Of a DNA stretch of 64,000 nucleotides, positions 51,382 through 61,983 are shown piece by piece. The stretch is from Propionibacteriales bacterium (GTDB lineage Bacteria; Actinomycetota; Actinomycetes; Propionibacteriales; Nocardioidaceae). The stretch is taken from assembly GCA_026392415.1 (NCBI GenBank), contig JAPLCC010000059.1:215813-279812 (forward strand), given 5' to 3'. Position numbers and translations under genes: made by a program. How positions within the stretch are numbered: the first letter of the stretch is position 1; each line of letters starts with the position of its first letter. The notes beneath the pieces are model-generated. The model was not told where the DNA came from. It saw only the letters and a program-made list of their open reading frames with translations, and searched no databases.

Positions 51382-52515
51382 ATGACCGACGGCCCGTCGC
51401 CGTACCCGCCCCCGGGTGCCCCGCCGCCGGAAGAACCCCTGCCGAACCACGCCGGGTTCGCACCCCCGGGCGCCCCTGCCGCTCCCCCTCCCCCGGCGAC
51501 CCCGTGGGCGTCGTACGCCGCGCAGGGTCGACCCGGCGGTCCCCCGCCCGGCCTCGCCCTGGGCGCTGCCCACAAGCCCGGCGCCTTCCCGTTGCGCCCA
51601 CTCAATCTCGGCAGCATCTACGACGGCGCCTTCCGGATCATCCGGTTCAACCCGAAGGCGACCGTCGGCGCGGCGGTCATGGTCACGGCAGTGGCGATGG
51701 TCATCCCCGTGGCGATCACCGCCGTCCTCACCTTCACCGTCGGCCTCGGGCTCGACTCGTCCGGGAACTTCGATCCCGACGCCAGCACCGCCGACCTGCT
51801 GGGCATCATCGCCGCCTACGGCTCGCTGCTGCTCTCCCTGGTCCTGGCCCAGGTCGGCGTGATCCTGGTGACGGGCATGATCGCCCAGGTCACCCGCGCC
51901 GCGGCGGTCGGTCGGCGACTCGGGCTCCGCGAGGCCTGGGACGCGACACACGGCAAGCGATGGCGGCTGATCGGGCTCGCCCTCGTGATCAACCTGGCGT
52001 ACCTCGCGCTGCTCCTCGTCTACGTCGGGCTGTGGATCGTGGTCGTCGTGCTGAGCGCCAACCCGTGGCCGATCGTCATCTGGGCGCTGCTCAGCATCCC
52101 GGCGTTCATCGCACTGTGCTGCTGGTTGTGGGTGCGCTTCTACTACCTGCCCGTGCCCGCGCTGATGCTGGAGCCCGTCGGCGTCTTCCAAGCGATCGGC
52201 CGCGGCTGGACCCTCACCTCCCGCCAGTACTGGCGGACGTTCGGGATCGCGCTGCTGACGGTCGTCATCGCCCAGGTGGCCGGCGGCATGCTGTCGGCGC
52301 CGGTCGTCATCTTCGGCGAGATCGGCGCCTTCGCCTGGCCGGAGTACTCCGCACTGCTCCTCGTGCTCACCCAGGCGATCTCGCTGGTCATCCAGAACGC
52401 GTTCGTCGCACCGTTCCTCGCGGCCGTCACGTCCGTGCAGTACGTCGACCTGCGCATCCGCAAGGAGGCGCTGGACGTCGAGCTGATGCGTGAAGCGGGC
52501 GTCATCGCCGCATGA
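51382..52515 (+). CDS. membrane protein with Pro-rich N terminus (GPDPase-memb-like)
   Basis: A 377-residue protein from ATG 51382 (gagggag upstream). A cytoplasmic Pro/Ala/Gly-rich region of about 75 residues precedes PLNLGSIYDGAFRIIRFNPKATVGAAVMV, the usual entry to this membrane family. About six helices follow, with the landmarks FYYLPVPALMLEPVGVFQAIGRGWTLT. Such proteins often precede DUF4129/DUF4350 genes. Function unknown. Coupled to the next gene (ATGA). Confidence 0.8.
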   Translation: MTDGPSPYPPPGAPPPEEPLPNHAGFAPPGAPAAPPPPATPWASYAAQGRPGGPPPGLALGAAHKPGAFPLRPLNLGSIYDGAFRIIRFNPKATVGAAVMVTAVAMVIPVAITAVLTFTVGLGLDSSGNFDPDASTADLLGIIAAYGSLLLSLVLAQVGVILVTGMIAQVTRAAAVGRRLGLREAWDATHGKRWRLIGLALVINLAYLALLLVYVGLWIVVVVLSANPWPIVIWALLSIPAFIALCCWLWVRFYYLPVPALMLEPVGVFQAIGRGWTLTSRQYWRTFGIALLTVVIAQVAGGMLSAPVVIFGEIGAFAWPEYSALLLVLTQAISLVIQNAFVAPFLAAVTSVQYVDLRIRKEALDVELMREAGVIAA

Positions 52516-53153
52516 ACGTCGTGCTCGTGCTGCCGCTGCTCGGCCGCCTCGAACCGCCGCTCGACCCGAGCGGTGACGAGGCGCGCGACCAGCTGCGCCG
52601 TGAGCTCGCGCACCCGGAGTACTACGACGCCAACCTGCTGGAGCGGATCACCGACTGGCTCGACCGTCTGATCAACGACAGCGTCGGTGCCGCCTCGGGC
52701 GCACCGCCCGTGGCACTGGCCGCGGCCGTCATGGTCGGCCTGCTGCTCGCCCTGGGCCTGATCCTCATCGTGTCGCAGGCACGGCGTACCGCCCGGGCGG
52801 ACCGGACCATCACGCCCGCCCTCACCGGCGAGGCCGTGACCGCCGACGAGCTGCGCGCGCGTGCGGTGGCCGCCCTCGCAGCGGACGAGCCCGAGGCCGC
52901 GCTGGTCGATGCCTTCCGCGCCACCGCGCTGCGCCAGATCGAGCGGGGGCGGATCGAGGACGTCCCCCAGGCCACCGCCCACGAGCTCGCCGGTGCCCTC
53001 GCCGCCCGGTTCACCGACCACGGCAACGCGCTGCGCCGGGGCGCCGACCTCTTCGACCAGGTCCTGTACGGCGACCGGCCGGCCACCGCGGACCAGGTGC
53101 AGGACCTGCTGGCTCTCGACGACACGCTCTCGGGCCGAGCGGTGCGCCGATGA
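52512..53153 (+). CDS. DUF4129 protein
   Basis: A 213-residue protein with one membrane helix (AVMVGLLLALGLILIVSQ) and the DUF4129 region ARAVAALAADEPEAALVDAFRATALRQIERGRIED...TAHELAGALAARF. Found beside transglutaminase-like or MoxR operons. ATGA-coupled on both sides. Confidence 0.82.
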   Translation: MNVVLVLPLLGRLEPPLDPSGDEARDQLRRELAHPEYYDANLLERITDWLDRLINDSVGAASGAPPVALAAAVMVGLLLALGLILIVSQARRTARADRTITPALTGEAVTADELRARAVAALAADEPEAALVDAFRATALRQIERGRIEDVPQATAHELAGALAARFTDHGNALRRGADLFDQVLYGDRPATADQVQDLLALDDTLSGRAVRR

Positions 53154-54268
53154 GGCGCACACCCCGGATCCCGGGGTGGGTGCTGGTCGCGCTCGCCCTG
53201 ACCCTGGCTCTCGGCGTGGCCGTGTGGACCACGCGCGACGCCGAGACCCACCCCGACGCGCTCGATCCGCGCAACCCCGGGCCCGAGGGCGGTCAGGCCC
53301 TCGCGAAGGTGCTCGAGGAAGAAGGCGTCGACGTGACGATCGTCCGGTCGGCCGACGCGCTCGACGACTCGACCGTCGACGGCTCGACCACCGTGGTGGT
53401 CACCAGCACCGAGTACCTCGCCGAGAGCACCTTTGAGCGGCTCCGCAAACAGGCCGCGCCGGGCCGCCTCGTGCTGGTCGAACCCTCCTATCCGGTGGTG
53501 CAGGACATCGACCGTGACCTGACCACCGTCGGTCAGTCGGACGACAGGATCGCTGCCGACTGCAGTGCGAGCGTCGACGGCCTCACGCTCGAGGTCGACA
53601 ACGCCACCGTCTTCAGGGGGGCGAGCGACGACGCCACTTGTTTCGCGACCAGCGGGGGCGCCGTACTCCTCGAGCGGCCCGACGAGCGTCTCGTGCTCTT
53701 CGGCGCCGGGCAGGCGCTCAGCAACGACCAGGTCCTCCGCGCCGACAACGCAGCCATCGCGCTGCGCGTGCTCGGTGCCAGCGAGCGCGTGGTCTGGTAT
53801 GTCCCCGATCCCGCCGATGCGACGGCCGACGAAGCCGTCACCCTCTCGTCCCTGATCCCACGCTGGATCGGGCCCGGCGTCTGGCTCGGAGCACTGTCGG
53901 TGATCGCACTGATCCTTTGGCGCATGCGCCGGCTGGGGCCGCTCTCGACCGAGCCGCTCCCGGTGGTCGTCCGTGCGGTCGAGACCGCCCACAGCCGCGG
54001 TCGGATGTATCGCCGCAGCGGCGACCGCGGTCACGCGGCGCGCGCCCTGCGCCGCGCGGCCCGCGCGGATCTCGCGACGCGACTGCGCCTCGACCGTCGA
54101 ACCGACGCGACCACCCTGATCGACGCGACGGCACGCCACCTGGGCGCGCCCGTCGACGCGATCGGCCCGTTGCTCACCGAAGACCAACCACCCCCTGCGA
54201 CCGATCACGACCTGATCCGGCTCGCCCAGGAACTCACCCGATTGAGAAGAGAGGTACGACGCGGATGA
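53150..54268 (+). CDS. DUF4350 membrane protein
   Basis: A 372-residue protein. An N-terminal helix (GWVLVALALTLALGVAVWTT), an extracytoplasmic region with the DUF4350 pattern (DPRNPGPEGGQALAKVLEEEGVDVTIVRSADAL), and a second helix (GVWLGALSVIALILWRMRR) near residue 255 lead to a cytoplasmic tail. It is ATGA-coupled to the MoxR gene, so the two may form one complex. Confidence 0.85.
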   Translation: MRRTPRIPGWVLVALALTLALGVAVWTTRDAETHPDALDPRNPGPEGGQALAKVLEEEGVDVTIVRSADALDDSTVDGSTTVVVTSTEYLAESTFERLRKQAAPGRLVLVEPSYPVVQDIDRDLTTVGQSDDRIAADCSASVDGLTLEVDNATVFRGASDDATCFATSGGAVLLERPDERLVLFGAGQALSNDQVLRADNAAIALRVLGASERVVWYVPDPADATADEAVTLSSLIPRWIGPGVWLGALSVIALILWRMRRLGPLSTEPLPVVVRAVETAHSRGRMYRRSGDRGHAARALRRAARADLATRLRLDRRTDATTLIDATARHLGAPVDAIGPLLTEDQPPPATDHDLIRLAQELTRLRREVRRG

Positions 54269-55257
54269 CCTCGACCAATGGCTTCCCGCCCCCACCAGCA
54301 CCGGAGGACCAGGCGGTGCGCGAGCGGCTGCTCGCCGTACGCCAGGAAGTGGCCAAGGCGGTGGTCGGCCAGGACGCCGCCGTCTCCGGGCTCCTCGTCG
54401 CACTGCTCTGCGGCGGCCACGTGCTGATGGAAGGCGTGCCCGGCACGGCCAAGACGCTGCTGGTGCGCACCCTGGCTGCCAGCCTATCGGTGCAGACGCG
54501 GCGGGTGCAGTTCACGCCCGACCTGATGCCCGGTGACATCACCGGGTCGCTGGTCATCGACTCGACCGCCGGCGAGCTGAGCTTCCGCGAGGGCCCGATC
54601 TTCACCAACCTGTTGCTCGCCGACGAGATCAACCGGACGCCCCCGAAGACGCAGTCGGCGCTGCTCGAGGCGATGGAGGAGGGACAGGTCTCCGCGGACG
54701 GCGTGACCCGGCCGCTCCCGCGACCTTTCCTCGTCGCGGCCACCCAGAACCCGGTCGAGTTCGAGGGCACCTATCCCCTGCCCGAGGCCCAGCTGGATCG
54801 CTTCCTGCTCAAGGTCGTGCTCCCGATCCCGCCGCGCGACGACGAGATCGCCATCCTGACCCGGCACGCCGCCGGCTTCGACCCCCGCGACGTCGCGGGC
54901 GCCGGCGTTGGCGCGGTGGCCAGCGGTGCGGACCTCGAAGCGGGCCAGGCCGCAGTACGCCGCGTGCAGGTGTCCACCGAGGTGGCGACGTACATCGTCG
55001 ACATCGCGCGGGCCACCCGCCAGTCGCCGTCCCTGTCGCTCGGTGTCAGCCCTCGTGGTGCGACCGCCCTCCTGCGCGCCGCGCGCGCCTGGGCGTGGTT
55101 GTCCGGCCGCGACTTCGTCACACCCGACGACGTCAAGGCACTCGCGCAGGCGGCGCTCGTGCACCGCCTGGGCCTGCGGCCCGAAGCCGAGCTCGAAGGC
55201 GTCGACGTCGCCCAGGTGCTGAGCTCGGCCATCGCGTCCGTGCCGGTCCCCAGGTAG
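54265..55257 (+). CDS. MoxR-family AAA+ ATPase
   Basis: A 330-residue ATPase with Walker A GVPGTAKTLLVRTLA, Walker B LLLADEINRTPPKTQSALLEAMEEGQ, and sensor 1 VAATQNPVEFEGTYPLPEAQLDRFL. MoxR proteins act with DUF58 and VWA proteins as membrane chaperones. It precedes the DUF58 gene by 12 bp. A second copy of this family is at 58498. Confidence 0.93.
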   Translation: MTSTNGFPPPPAPEDQAVRERLLAVRQEVAKAVVGQDAAVSGLLVALLCGGHVLMEGVPGTAKTLLVRTLAASLSVQTRRVQFTPDLMPGDITGSLVIDSTAGELSFREGPIFTNLLLADEINRTPPKTQSALLEAMEEGQVSADGVTRPLPRPFLVAATQNPVEFEGTYPLPEAQLDRFLLKVVLPIPPRDDEIAILTRHAAGFDPRDVAGAGVGAVASGADLEAGQAAVRRVQVSTEVATYIVDIARATRQSPSLSLGVSPRGATALLRAARAWAWLSGRDFVTPDDVKALAQAALVHRLGLRPEAELEGVDVAQVLSSAIASVPVPR

Positions 55258-55269
55258 GTCAGGGCACCC

Positions 55270-56595
55270 ATGGTGATCTCCGGGCGCGTTCCGCTGCTGC
55301 TCCTCATGGGGCTGGCGGCGGTCGTGCTGCGCCCTGCCTCGGGCACCGTCGTGCTGTGGCTGTTCGGCGTCGCGATCCTGGTGGGGATCGACCTGCTGCT
55401 CACCCCGAAGCCGGCAGCGGTCGGCATCACCCGTCGTCAGCCCGGCACAGTGCGGCTCGGCGACCCCGCCACCGCCGGGCTGGCCCTCGTCAACACGGGA
55501 ACCCGCGCCCTGCGCCTCCAGGTCCGCGACGCCTGGCAGCCCTCGGCCGGCGCCACCGACAACCGCCACCGCCTGCGCCTGGCGCCCGGCGACGACCACC
55601 GCCTGACCACCCCCCTGCTCCCCCGTCGCCGCGGCGACCTGCGGGCCTACGGCGTCACCATCCGGTCCTGGGGTCCCCTCGGCCTCGCCGCCCGCCAGAA
55701 GACGTACGACGTCCCGGGCTCGGTCCGCGCACTGCCGCCGTTCGAGTCGCGCAAACACCTGCCGTCGCGACTGGCCCGGCTGCGCGACCTCGACGGCCGC
55801 GCGGCGATCCGGGTGCGTGGCCAGGGCACCGAGTTCGACTCGCTGCGCGAGTACGTCCGCGGTGACGACGTGCGCTCGATCGACTGGCGCGCGTCTGCCC
55901 GGACGCCCCACGTCGTGGTCCGCACCTGGCAGCCCGAGCGCGACCGCCGGGTGGTGATCGTCCTCGACACCTCCCGCACCTCCGCCGGGAGGGTCGCGCG
56001 CGCCGCGGGCGCCGACGACGCCGAGGGCATGCCGCGTCTCGATGCCGCGATGGACGCTGCCCTCCTCCTCGGGGCACTCGCCTCTCGCGCCGGCGACCGG
56101 ATCGACTTCCTGGCCGGGGACCGCCGGGTCCGCGCCCGCCAACGGGTGCACGGCGTACGGGACGTCGCGGCGCGGCTGCAGGAGCAGATGGCCGACCTCG
56201 ACCCGGTCCTCGTCGAAGCGGACTGGGATGCGCTCGCCGGCGCAGTCCAGGGCTTCGGGCGACAGCGGGCGCTCGTCGTACTGCTGACGGCGCTGGAGCC
56301 CTCGGCCATTGCCGACGGGTTGCTGCCCGTGCTGCCGGTCCTGACCCGGCACCACCGCGTCGTGGTCGCCTCGGTACGCGACCCCGAGCTCAACCGTTTG
56401 GCGACACCTTCCGATGCCGCCACGGCCGACGACGTCTACGGTGCCGCGGCGGCCGAGCACGAGCTCGAGCGCCGTGCGCGGATGCGTGACGTCCTGGCCC
56501 GACTGGGCGTGGACGTGGTCGACGCCGACGCGGCGCAGCTGCCGCCAGCACTGGCCGACCACTACCTGCACCTCAAGGCGCAGGGCCTGTTGTAG
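55270..56595 (+). CDS. DUF58 protein (long form)
   Basis: A 441-residue protein with two N-terminal membrane helices. The DUF58 signature EFDSLREYVRGDDVRSIDWRASARTPHVVVRTWQPERDRRVVIVLDTS carries a VWA-like DxS. The C-terminal part is alpha/beta. Probable partner of the MoxR protein upstream. Confidence 0.9.
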   Translation: MVISGRVPLLLLMGLAAVVLRPASGTVVLWLFGVAILVGIDLLLTPKPAAVGITRRQPGTVRLGDPATAGLALVNTGTRALRLQVRDAWQPSAGATDNRHRLRLAPGDDHRLTTPLLPRRRGDLRAYGVTIRSWGPLGLAARQKTYDVPGSVRALPPFESRKHLPSRLARLRDLDGRAAIRVRGQGTEFDSLREYVRGDDVRSIDWRASARTPHVVVRTWQPERDRRVVIVLDTSRTSAGRVARAAGADDAEGMPRLDAAMDAALLLGALASRAGDRIDFLAGDRRVRARQRVHGVRDVAARLQEQMADLDPVLVEADWDALAGAVQGFGRQRALVVLLTALEPSAIADGLLPVLPVLTRHHRVVVASVRDPELNRLATPSDAATADDVYGAAAAEHELERRARMRDVLARLGVDVVDADAAQLPPALADHYLHLKAQGLL

Positions 56596-56606
56596 CGACG
56601 GCCGGG

Positions 56607-57617
56607 TCAGGCCTGGGTGGCGACCCGGTCCTCGAGCAGGTCCGCTCCGATGTCACCCGTCGCGCCCCGGCCAGCGGCGGCCCGGCCGACGACGAACACA
56701 TAGGCCAGGAACAGTGCCTCGGCGAGGATGCCGATGCCGATCCGGGCCCACGTGGGCAGGGGCGAGGGCGTCACGAAGCCCTCGACGATGCCGCTGATGA
56801 ACAGCACCACGCCGAGACCCAGCGCCACCGTGACCGCCGTACGACCGGCCCGCGCGAGCGACGACGCGCGACTCAGGTCGCCCGGCTCGATCCACGACCA
56901 GAACAGCCGCAGCCCGACGCCGCCGGCGACGAACACGCAGGTGAGCTCGAGCAGTCCGTGCGGGAGGATCAGCCCCCAGAAGAGCTCGCCACGGTCGTGG
57001 CGGGTCATGATCGCGCCGATGATCGCCAGGTTCGCAATGTTCTGGAAGAGCAGGTAGATCACCGGGAAGCCGAGGATCCCGAACGCGATGCACAGGGCGC
57101 TGACCCACGTGTTGTTGATCCAGACATGGGTGGCGAACGCGCTGGCGGCGTTCTCGCTGTAATAGCTCTCGAAGTCGCTGTTGACCAGCTGGTCGACCTC
57201 CTGGGGCGAGAGCAGGTTCTGCTCGACCTCGGGGTGGTGCGCGAGCCAGATCATCATCACGGCGATCACGACCACGTTGCCGGCCAGACACCCGAGCCAC
57301 CACCAGCGCAGCCGGTAGAGCGCGGCCGGGAACTGGTCGGTGAAGAACCGTCCGACCCCGCGCCAGCTCGGCACCCGGGAGGAGAGCATCGCGATCCGCG
57401 CACGTCCGAGCAGCGACGACAGGTAGGCCACGAGCTCCCCGTCGGGCGCCGACGTCCGAACGACCGAGAGGTGCGTGGCCACCTGCTGGTAGCGGTCGAC
57501 GAGCTCATCGGCCTCGAGCCCGGTGCGCCCACGGGCCACCACCAGTTCCTCGAGCCGGTGCCACGAATGCGAGTGGGCCGCGACGTAGGCGTCGAGGTCG
57601 ATGCGGGGCACGCGCAC
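56607..57617 (-). CDS. SpoIIM family (stage II sporulation protein M-like) membrane protein
   Basis: A 336-residue protein. The N-terminal helical part (LEELVVARGRTGLEADELVDRYQQVATHLSVV) and seven or so hydrophobic segments include the LILPHGLLELTCVFVAGGVGLRL motif of SpoIIM/DUF95. These occur next to RDD and MoxR genes in non-sporulating actinobacteria, where the role is unknown. Divergent from the RDD gene. Confidence 0.88.
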   Translation of the reverse strand: MRVPRIDLDAYVAAHSHSWHRLEELVVARGRTGLEADELVDRYQQVATHLSVVRTSAPDGELVAYLSSLLGRARIAMLSSRVPSWRGVGRFFTDQFPAALYRLRWWWLGCLAGNVVVIAVMMIWLAHHPEVEQNLLSPQEVDQLVNSDFESYYSENAASAFATHVWINNTWVSALCIAFGILGFPVIYLLFQNIANLAIIGAIMTRHDRGELFWGLILPHGLLELTCVFVAGGVGLRLFWSWIEPGDLSRASSLARAGRTAVTVALGLGVVLFISGIVEGFVTPSPLPTWARIGIGILAEALFLAYVFVVGRAAAGRGATGDIGADLLEDRVATQA

Positions 57618-57667
57618 AGACTAGTTGCCGGACATAGTCGTCTGGCTCGACCACTAGGCTGGCCGCG

Positions 57668-58480
57668 ATGAGCACGTCCGACTTCGCCACCGTCACCGCT
57701 GATGACCTGGTCACCGGCGAAGGAGTCGCGCTCGACCTGCCCGCAGCCTCCCTCGGACTCCGCCTGGCGAGCGGCCTGATCGACGTGCTGGTCACCTTCG
57801 TGACCTTCATCGTCTCCTTCATCCTGCTGGTGGTCGCCGCAGCGCCGTTCGGCGACGACGCCCTCGTCGGCGCCGCCACCGTGCTCGCCGTCGTGATCAC
57901 GTTCCTCGTCGTGCCGACGACGTTCGAGACGCTCACCCGCGGTCGCTCCGTCGGGAAGTTCGCCCTCGGGCTCCGCGCGGTCCGCGACGACGGCGGGCCG
58001 ATCAGCTTCCACCACGCCCTGGTGCGTGCACTGATCGGCTTCGTGGAGATCTACGCCTTCACCGGGGCCCCGGCCTTCTTCTCGATCATGTTGAGCTCGC
58101 GCGGCAAGCGCCTGGGCGACTACGCCGCCGGGACGTACGTCGTGCGCGCCCGGGTCCCCCTGCGCCTGCCCCACCCGCCGCCGATGCCGCCTGCCCTGGC
58201 CGTGTGGGCGCGGCGTACCGACCTCGGCATGCTGCCGACCGGCACCGCGCTGGCCGTGCGGCAGTTCCTGGGACGACTGCCCACCCTCGATCCGGCGTCG
58301 CGGAGCCGGGTCGGTGCAGCGCTGCTGGCCGACGTACTGCCCCATGTGTCGCCTGCGCCGCCGGTGGGCGCACCGCCCGAACTGGTGCTGGCGGCGATCA
58401 TCGCCGAGCGCCGCCAACGTGACCTGGTGCGCCTGCGTCGCGACGAGGACCTGCGGACCCGACTCTTCGCTGGGCGCTGA
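57668..58480 (+). CDS. RDD family membrane protein
   Basis: A 270-residue protein with the RDD domain (GLRLASGLIDVLVTFVTFIVSFILLVV... PTTFETLTRGRSVGKFALGLRAVRDDGGPISFHHALVRALIG) and a soluble C-terminal tail. It starts 51 bp from the divergent SpoIIM gene and precedes the second MoxR operon. Confidence 0.88.
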   Translation: MSTSDFATVTADDLVTGEGVALDLPAASLGLRLASGLIDVLVTFVTFIVSFILLVVAAAPFGDDALVGAATVLAVVITFLVVPTTFETLTRGRSVGKFALGLRAVRDDGGPISFHHALVRALIGFVEIYAFTGAPAFFSIMLSSRGKRLGDYAAGTYVVRARVPLRLPHPPPMPPALAVWARRTDLGMLPTGTALAVRQFLGRLPTLDPASRSRVGAALLADVLPHVSPAPPVGAPPELVLAAIIAERRQRDLVRLRRDEDLRTRLFAGR

Positions 58481-58497
58481 CAAGTAGGTTTGCCGGC

Positions 58498-59559
<1,062 letters not shown>

Positions 59560-59583
59560 CCCTGGCCCCGAGATGACGCAGCG

Positions 59584-60474
59584 ATGACCGCCCACCTCAC
59601 CCGGATCAAGTCCCGACTGTCGGTGCACGCACACCGCAAGGTGCGGGGCCTGCTCGAGGGCGAGTACGCCGCCATCCACGTCGGTCGCGGCATCGACTTC
59701 AACGACCTGCGCGAGTACGTCCGCGGCGACGACGTGAAGGACATCGACTGGAAGGCCTCGGCCCGAAGTCGCCAGGTCCTGATCAAGCGCTACGTCGCCG
59801 AACGCAAGCACACCGTGCTGTTGTGCGTCTCGACCGGGCGGAGCATGGCGGCGATGAACGACGCGGCCGTCTCCAAGCGTGAGCTCGCCGTCTTCGTCTC
59901 CGGGGTGATGGGCTATCTCGCGGTCAAGCACGGCGACCTCGTCGCCCTCGTCCACGGCAACGCCGCGCACCAGCACGCCCGGCCACCCGAGGGCAGTGAG
60001 CTCCACCTCGAACGCCACCTGGCTGCGGTCCACGACGCGATCACGCCCGACGCTCCGCCCGCCGACCTGACCGCCCTCCTCCGGTACGTCACCCGCACCA
60101 TCCGCCGTCGCACGATCCTGGTCATCGTCTCGGACGAGACCACGTTGCCGGAGGACTGCGCCGACGTCATGCGCCGGCTCACTGCGCAGCACGAGGTGCT
60201 GTTCTTGACGATCGGCGACCTCGACCCGACCCTGCCCGCCGTCGCCGACCGGCGGCTGGTCGACGTCGACGCGGCCGCGGAGGTGCCGGGCTGGCTGCGG
60301 CACGACCGCCAGTTGCGCGACCAGTACGCCACGCTCGTCGGCACCGAGGAGCAACAGCTGCGGCGCGCGCTCGAGAAGCTCGGCGTCGTGCACGAGCGGG
60401 TGCGGGACACCGAGTCGGCGATCACCGCCGTGTTCCGGCTGCTGGAGAGGCATCGCCATGCGCGCCGCCGCTGA
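59584..60474 (+). CDS. DUF58 protein (short form)
   Basis: A 296-residue soluble protein (HRKVRGLLEGEYAAIHVGRGIDFNDLREYVRGDDVKDIDWKASARSRQVLIKRYVAE). The VWA-like fold lacks a full MIDAS (LCVSTGRSM). Partner of the second MoxR copy. Confidence 0.9.
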   Translation: MTAHLTRIKSRLSVHAHRKVRGLLEGEYAAIHVGRGIDFNDLREYVRGDDVKDIDWKASARSRQVLIKRYVAERKHTVLLCVSTGRSMAAMNDAAVSKRELAVFVSGVMGYLAVKHGDLVALVHGNAAHQHARPPEGSELHLERHLAAVHDAITPDAPPADLTALLRYVTRTIRRRTILVIVSDETTLPEDCADVMRRLTAQHEVLFLTIGDLDPTLPAVADRRLVDVDAAAEVPGWLRHDRQLRDQYATLVGTEEQQLRRALEKLGVVHERVRDTESAITAVFRLLERHRHARRR

Positions 60475-60940
60475 GCTGCCCGAGGAGTTCACCGGCCCCG
60501 TCGAGTACGCCGACCGGTGGCTCGTCCTTGCGATCGTCCTGATCGCGCTCGTCCTCGTCTACTACGTCGTCGCATGGTGGATGACCCGCGCCCCGAAGGT
60601 CCCGACGATCGCGCGGGCCGGCGTCGACGTACCGAGTGAGCAGGCCGCGTGCCTCGCCCGCATCGACGAGGTCGTGGCCCGGGTCCGGCTCGGGACCCTG
60701 TCGGCTCGCGACGGGCACCAGCAGCTGAGCGACGTGGTCCGGTCCTACGTCGCGACCGTCACCACGTTGCCGGCGCGCACGATGGCGCTGGCCGACTTCC
60801 GGACCCGGGCGCCGCAGGAACTCGTCGACGCGATCGAGCTGATGTACCCGCCCGAGTTCGCACCTGACGACGCCCTGGCCGCCGACACCTTCGACGTCGC
60901 CGTCGACCGGGCCCGGAACCTGGTGGGCTCATGGACCTGA
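60458..60940 (+). CDS. single-helix membrane protein (DUF4381-like)
   Basis: A 160-residue protein: one helix (WLVLAIVLIALVLVYYVVAWWM) near residue 30, then a helical cytoplasmic domain. The position between DUF58 and the VWA genes matches DUF4381 proteins in other MoxR operons. It overlaps the DUF58 gene by 17 bp and the next by 10 bp. Confidence 0.7.
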   Translation: MRAAAELPEEFTGPVEYADRWLVLAIVLIALVLVYYVVAWWMTRAPKVPTIARAGVDVPSEQAACLARIDEVVARVRLGTLSARDGHQQLSDVVRSYVATVTTLPARTMALADFRTRAPQELVDAIELMYPPEFAPDDALAADTFDVAVDRARNLVGSWT

Positions 60941-61983
60941 CGTGGAACGGTGGCGACACCGAGTTCCGCTGGCCGTGGCTGCTGCCCGTGCTGGTGCTAA
61001 TGGTGATCGGCCTGCTCGTCTGGTGGGCCCGGACGCGTGGGCGCCTGCCCGCCGGTGCGGCGTACGTCGCCCACGCGGCGCGGTTGCGGACGCTCCCCCG
61101 CTACCAGGCGCTCGTACGCCGCCGGGTCGCTCTCGGCACGTGCCTGAGCATCGCAGCGCTGATCACCTGCGCGGGCGCGATCGTGCTCTCCGCGCGGGTG
61201 CAGGAGCGCCAGAGCACCGAGCAGAACGACCGGACCCGCGACATCATGCTGTGCCTGGACGCCTCGGGATCGATGGCTGAGGTCGACGCCCAGGTGCTGC
61301 GCGAGTTCCGCACGATCGTCGACGGCCTCCAGGGCGAGCGGGTCGGGCTCACCATCTGGAGCGGTGTCGCGATCACCGTCTTCCCGCTGACCGACGACTA
61401 CGACTTCGTGGTGGAGCAGCTGTCCGAGGCCGAGTCGGCCTTCGGCACCGGCGGGGTCTACAGCGACGAGTACGCCATCTACACCGCAGGCACGGTCGTC
61501 GACTGGTCGGTGCAGTCCCAGCTGGGTGACGGACTCGCTTCCTGCGTCCAGCGCTTCGACCGCAAGGACGAGGACCGGAGCCGAGCGATCGTGCTCGCCT
61601 CCGACAACGAGCCGATCGGCGACGGCATCTATGACCTGCAGGGCGCTGCCGAGTTCGCCGCCGCAGAGGACGTCGTGGTGCACGGCATCGCGGCGCCGGC
61701 GACCGCCGAGCGCCCGAGCGCGCTGCAGCAGTTCGAGGATGCGGCGCAGGGCACCGGCGGCACGTTCGCCCTCCTCGGGGCCGACGGCAGCGCAGCCGCG
61801 GTCGTCGAGGCGATCGGCCGGCTGGAGGCCAGGGAGATCACCCGGCCGCCGCTGGTCCAGGTCCTCGACCGACCCACGCTCGGCACTGCCCTCGCCGGGA
61901 TCGGTGTGGGCGGGCTGCTTGCGGTGTGGATCACCGAGGGCGTGCTCGCCGTACGTGGTCGCCGCGAGGAGGAAGCGCCATGA
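60931..61983 (+). CDS. von Willebrand factor A membrane protein (BatA-like)
   Basis: A 350-residue protein with two N-terminal helices, a VWA domain with a good MIDAS (LCLDASGSMAEV, DxSxS) and a C-terminal helix (LGTALAGIGVGGLLAVWI). The BatA/BatB pair forms a surface complex linked to MoxR in other bacteria. ATGA overlap with the next gene. Confidence 0.87.
   Translation: MDLTWNGGDTEFRWPWLLPVLVLMVIGLLVWWARTRGRLPAGAAYVAHAARLRTLPRYQALVRRRVALGTCLSIAALITCAGAIVLSARVQERQSTEQNDRTRDIMLCLDASGSMAEVDAQVLREFRTIVDGLQGERVGLTIWSGVAITVFPLTDDYDFVVEQLSEAESAFGTGGVYSDEYAIYTAGTVVDWSVQSQLGDGLASCVQRFDRKDEDRSRAIVLASDNEPIGDGIYDLQGAAEFAAAEDVVVHGIAAPATAERPSALQQFEDAAQGTGGTFALLGADGSAAAVVEAIGRLEAREITRPPLVQVLDRPTLGTALAGIGVGGLLAVWITEGVLAVRGRREEEAP

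Noticed and set aside
54484..56571. 695-codon minus-strand frame over the MoxR and DUF58 genes
   Set aside because: An antisense shadow of well-recognised MoxR and DUF58 genes in GC-rich DNA.
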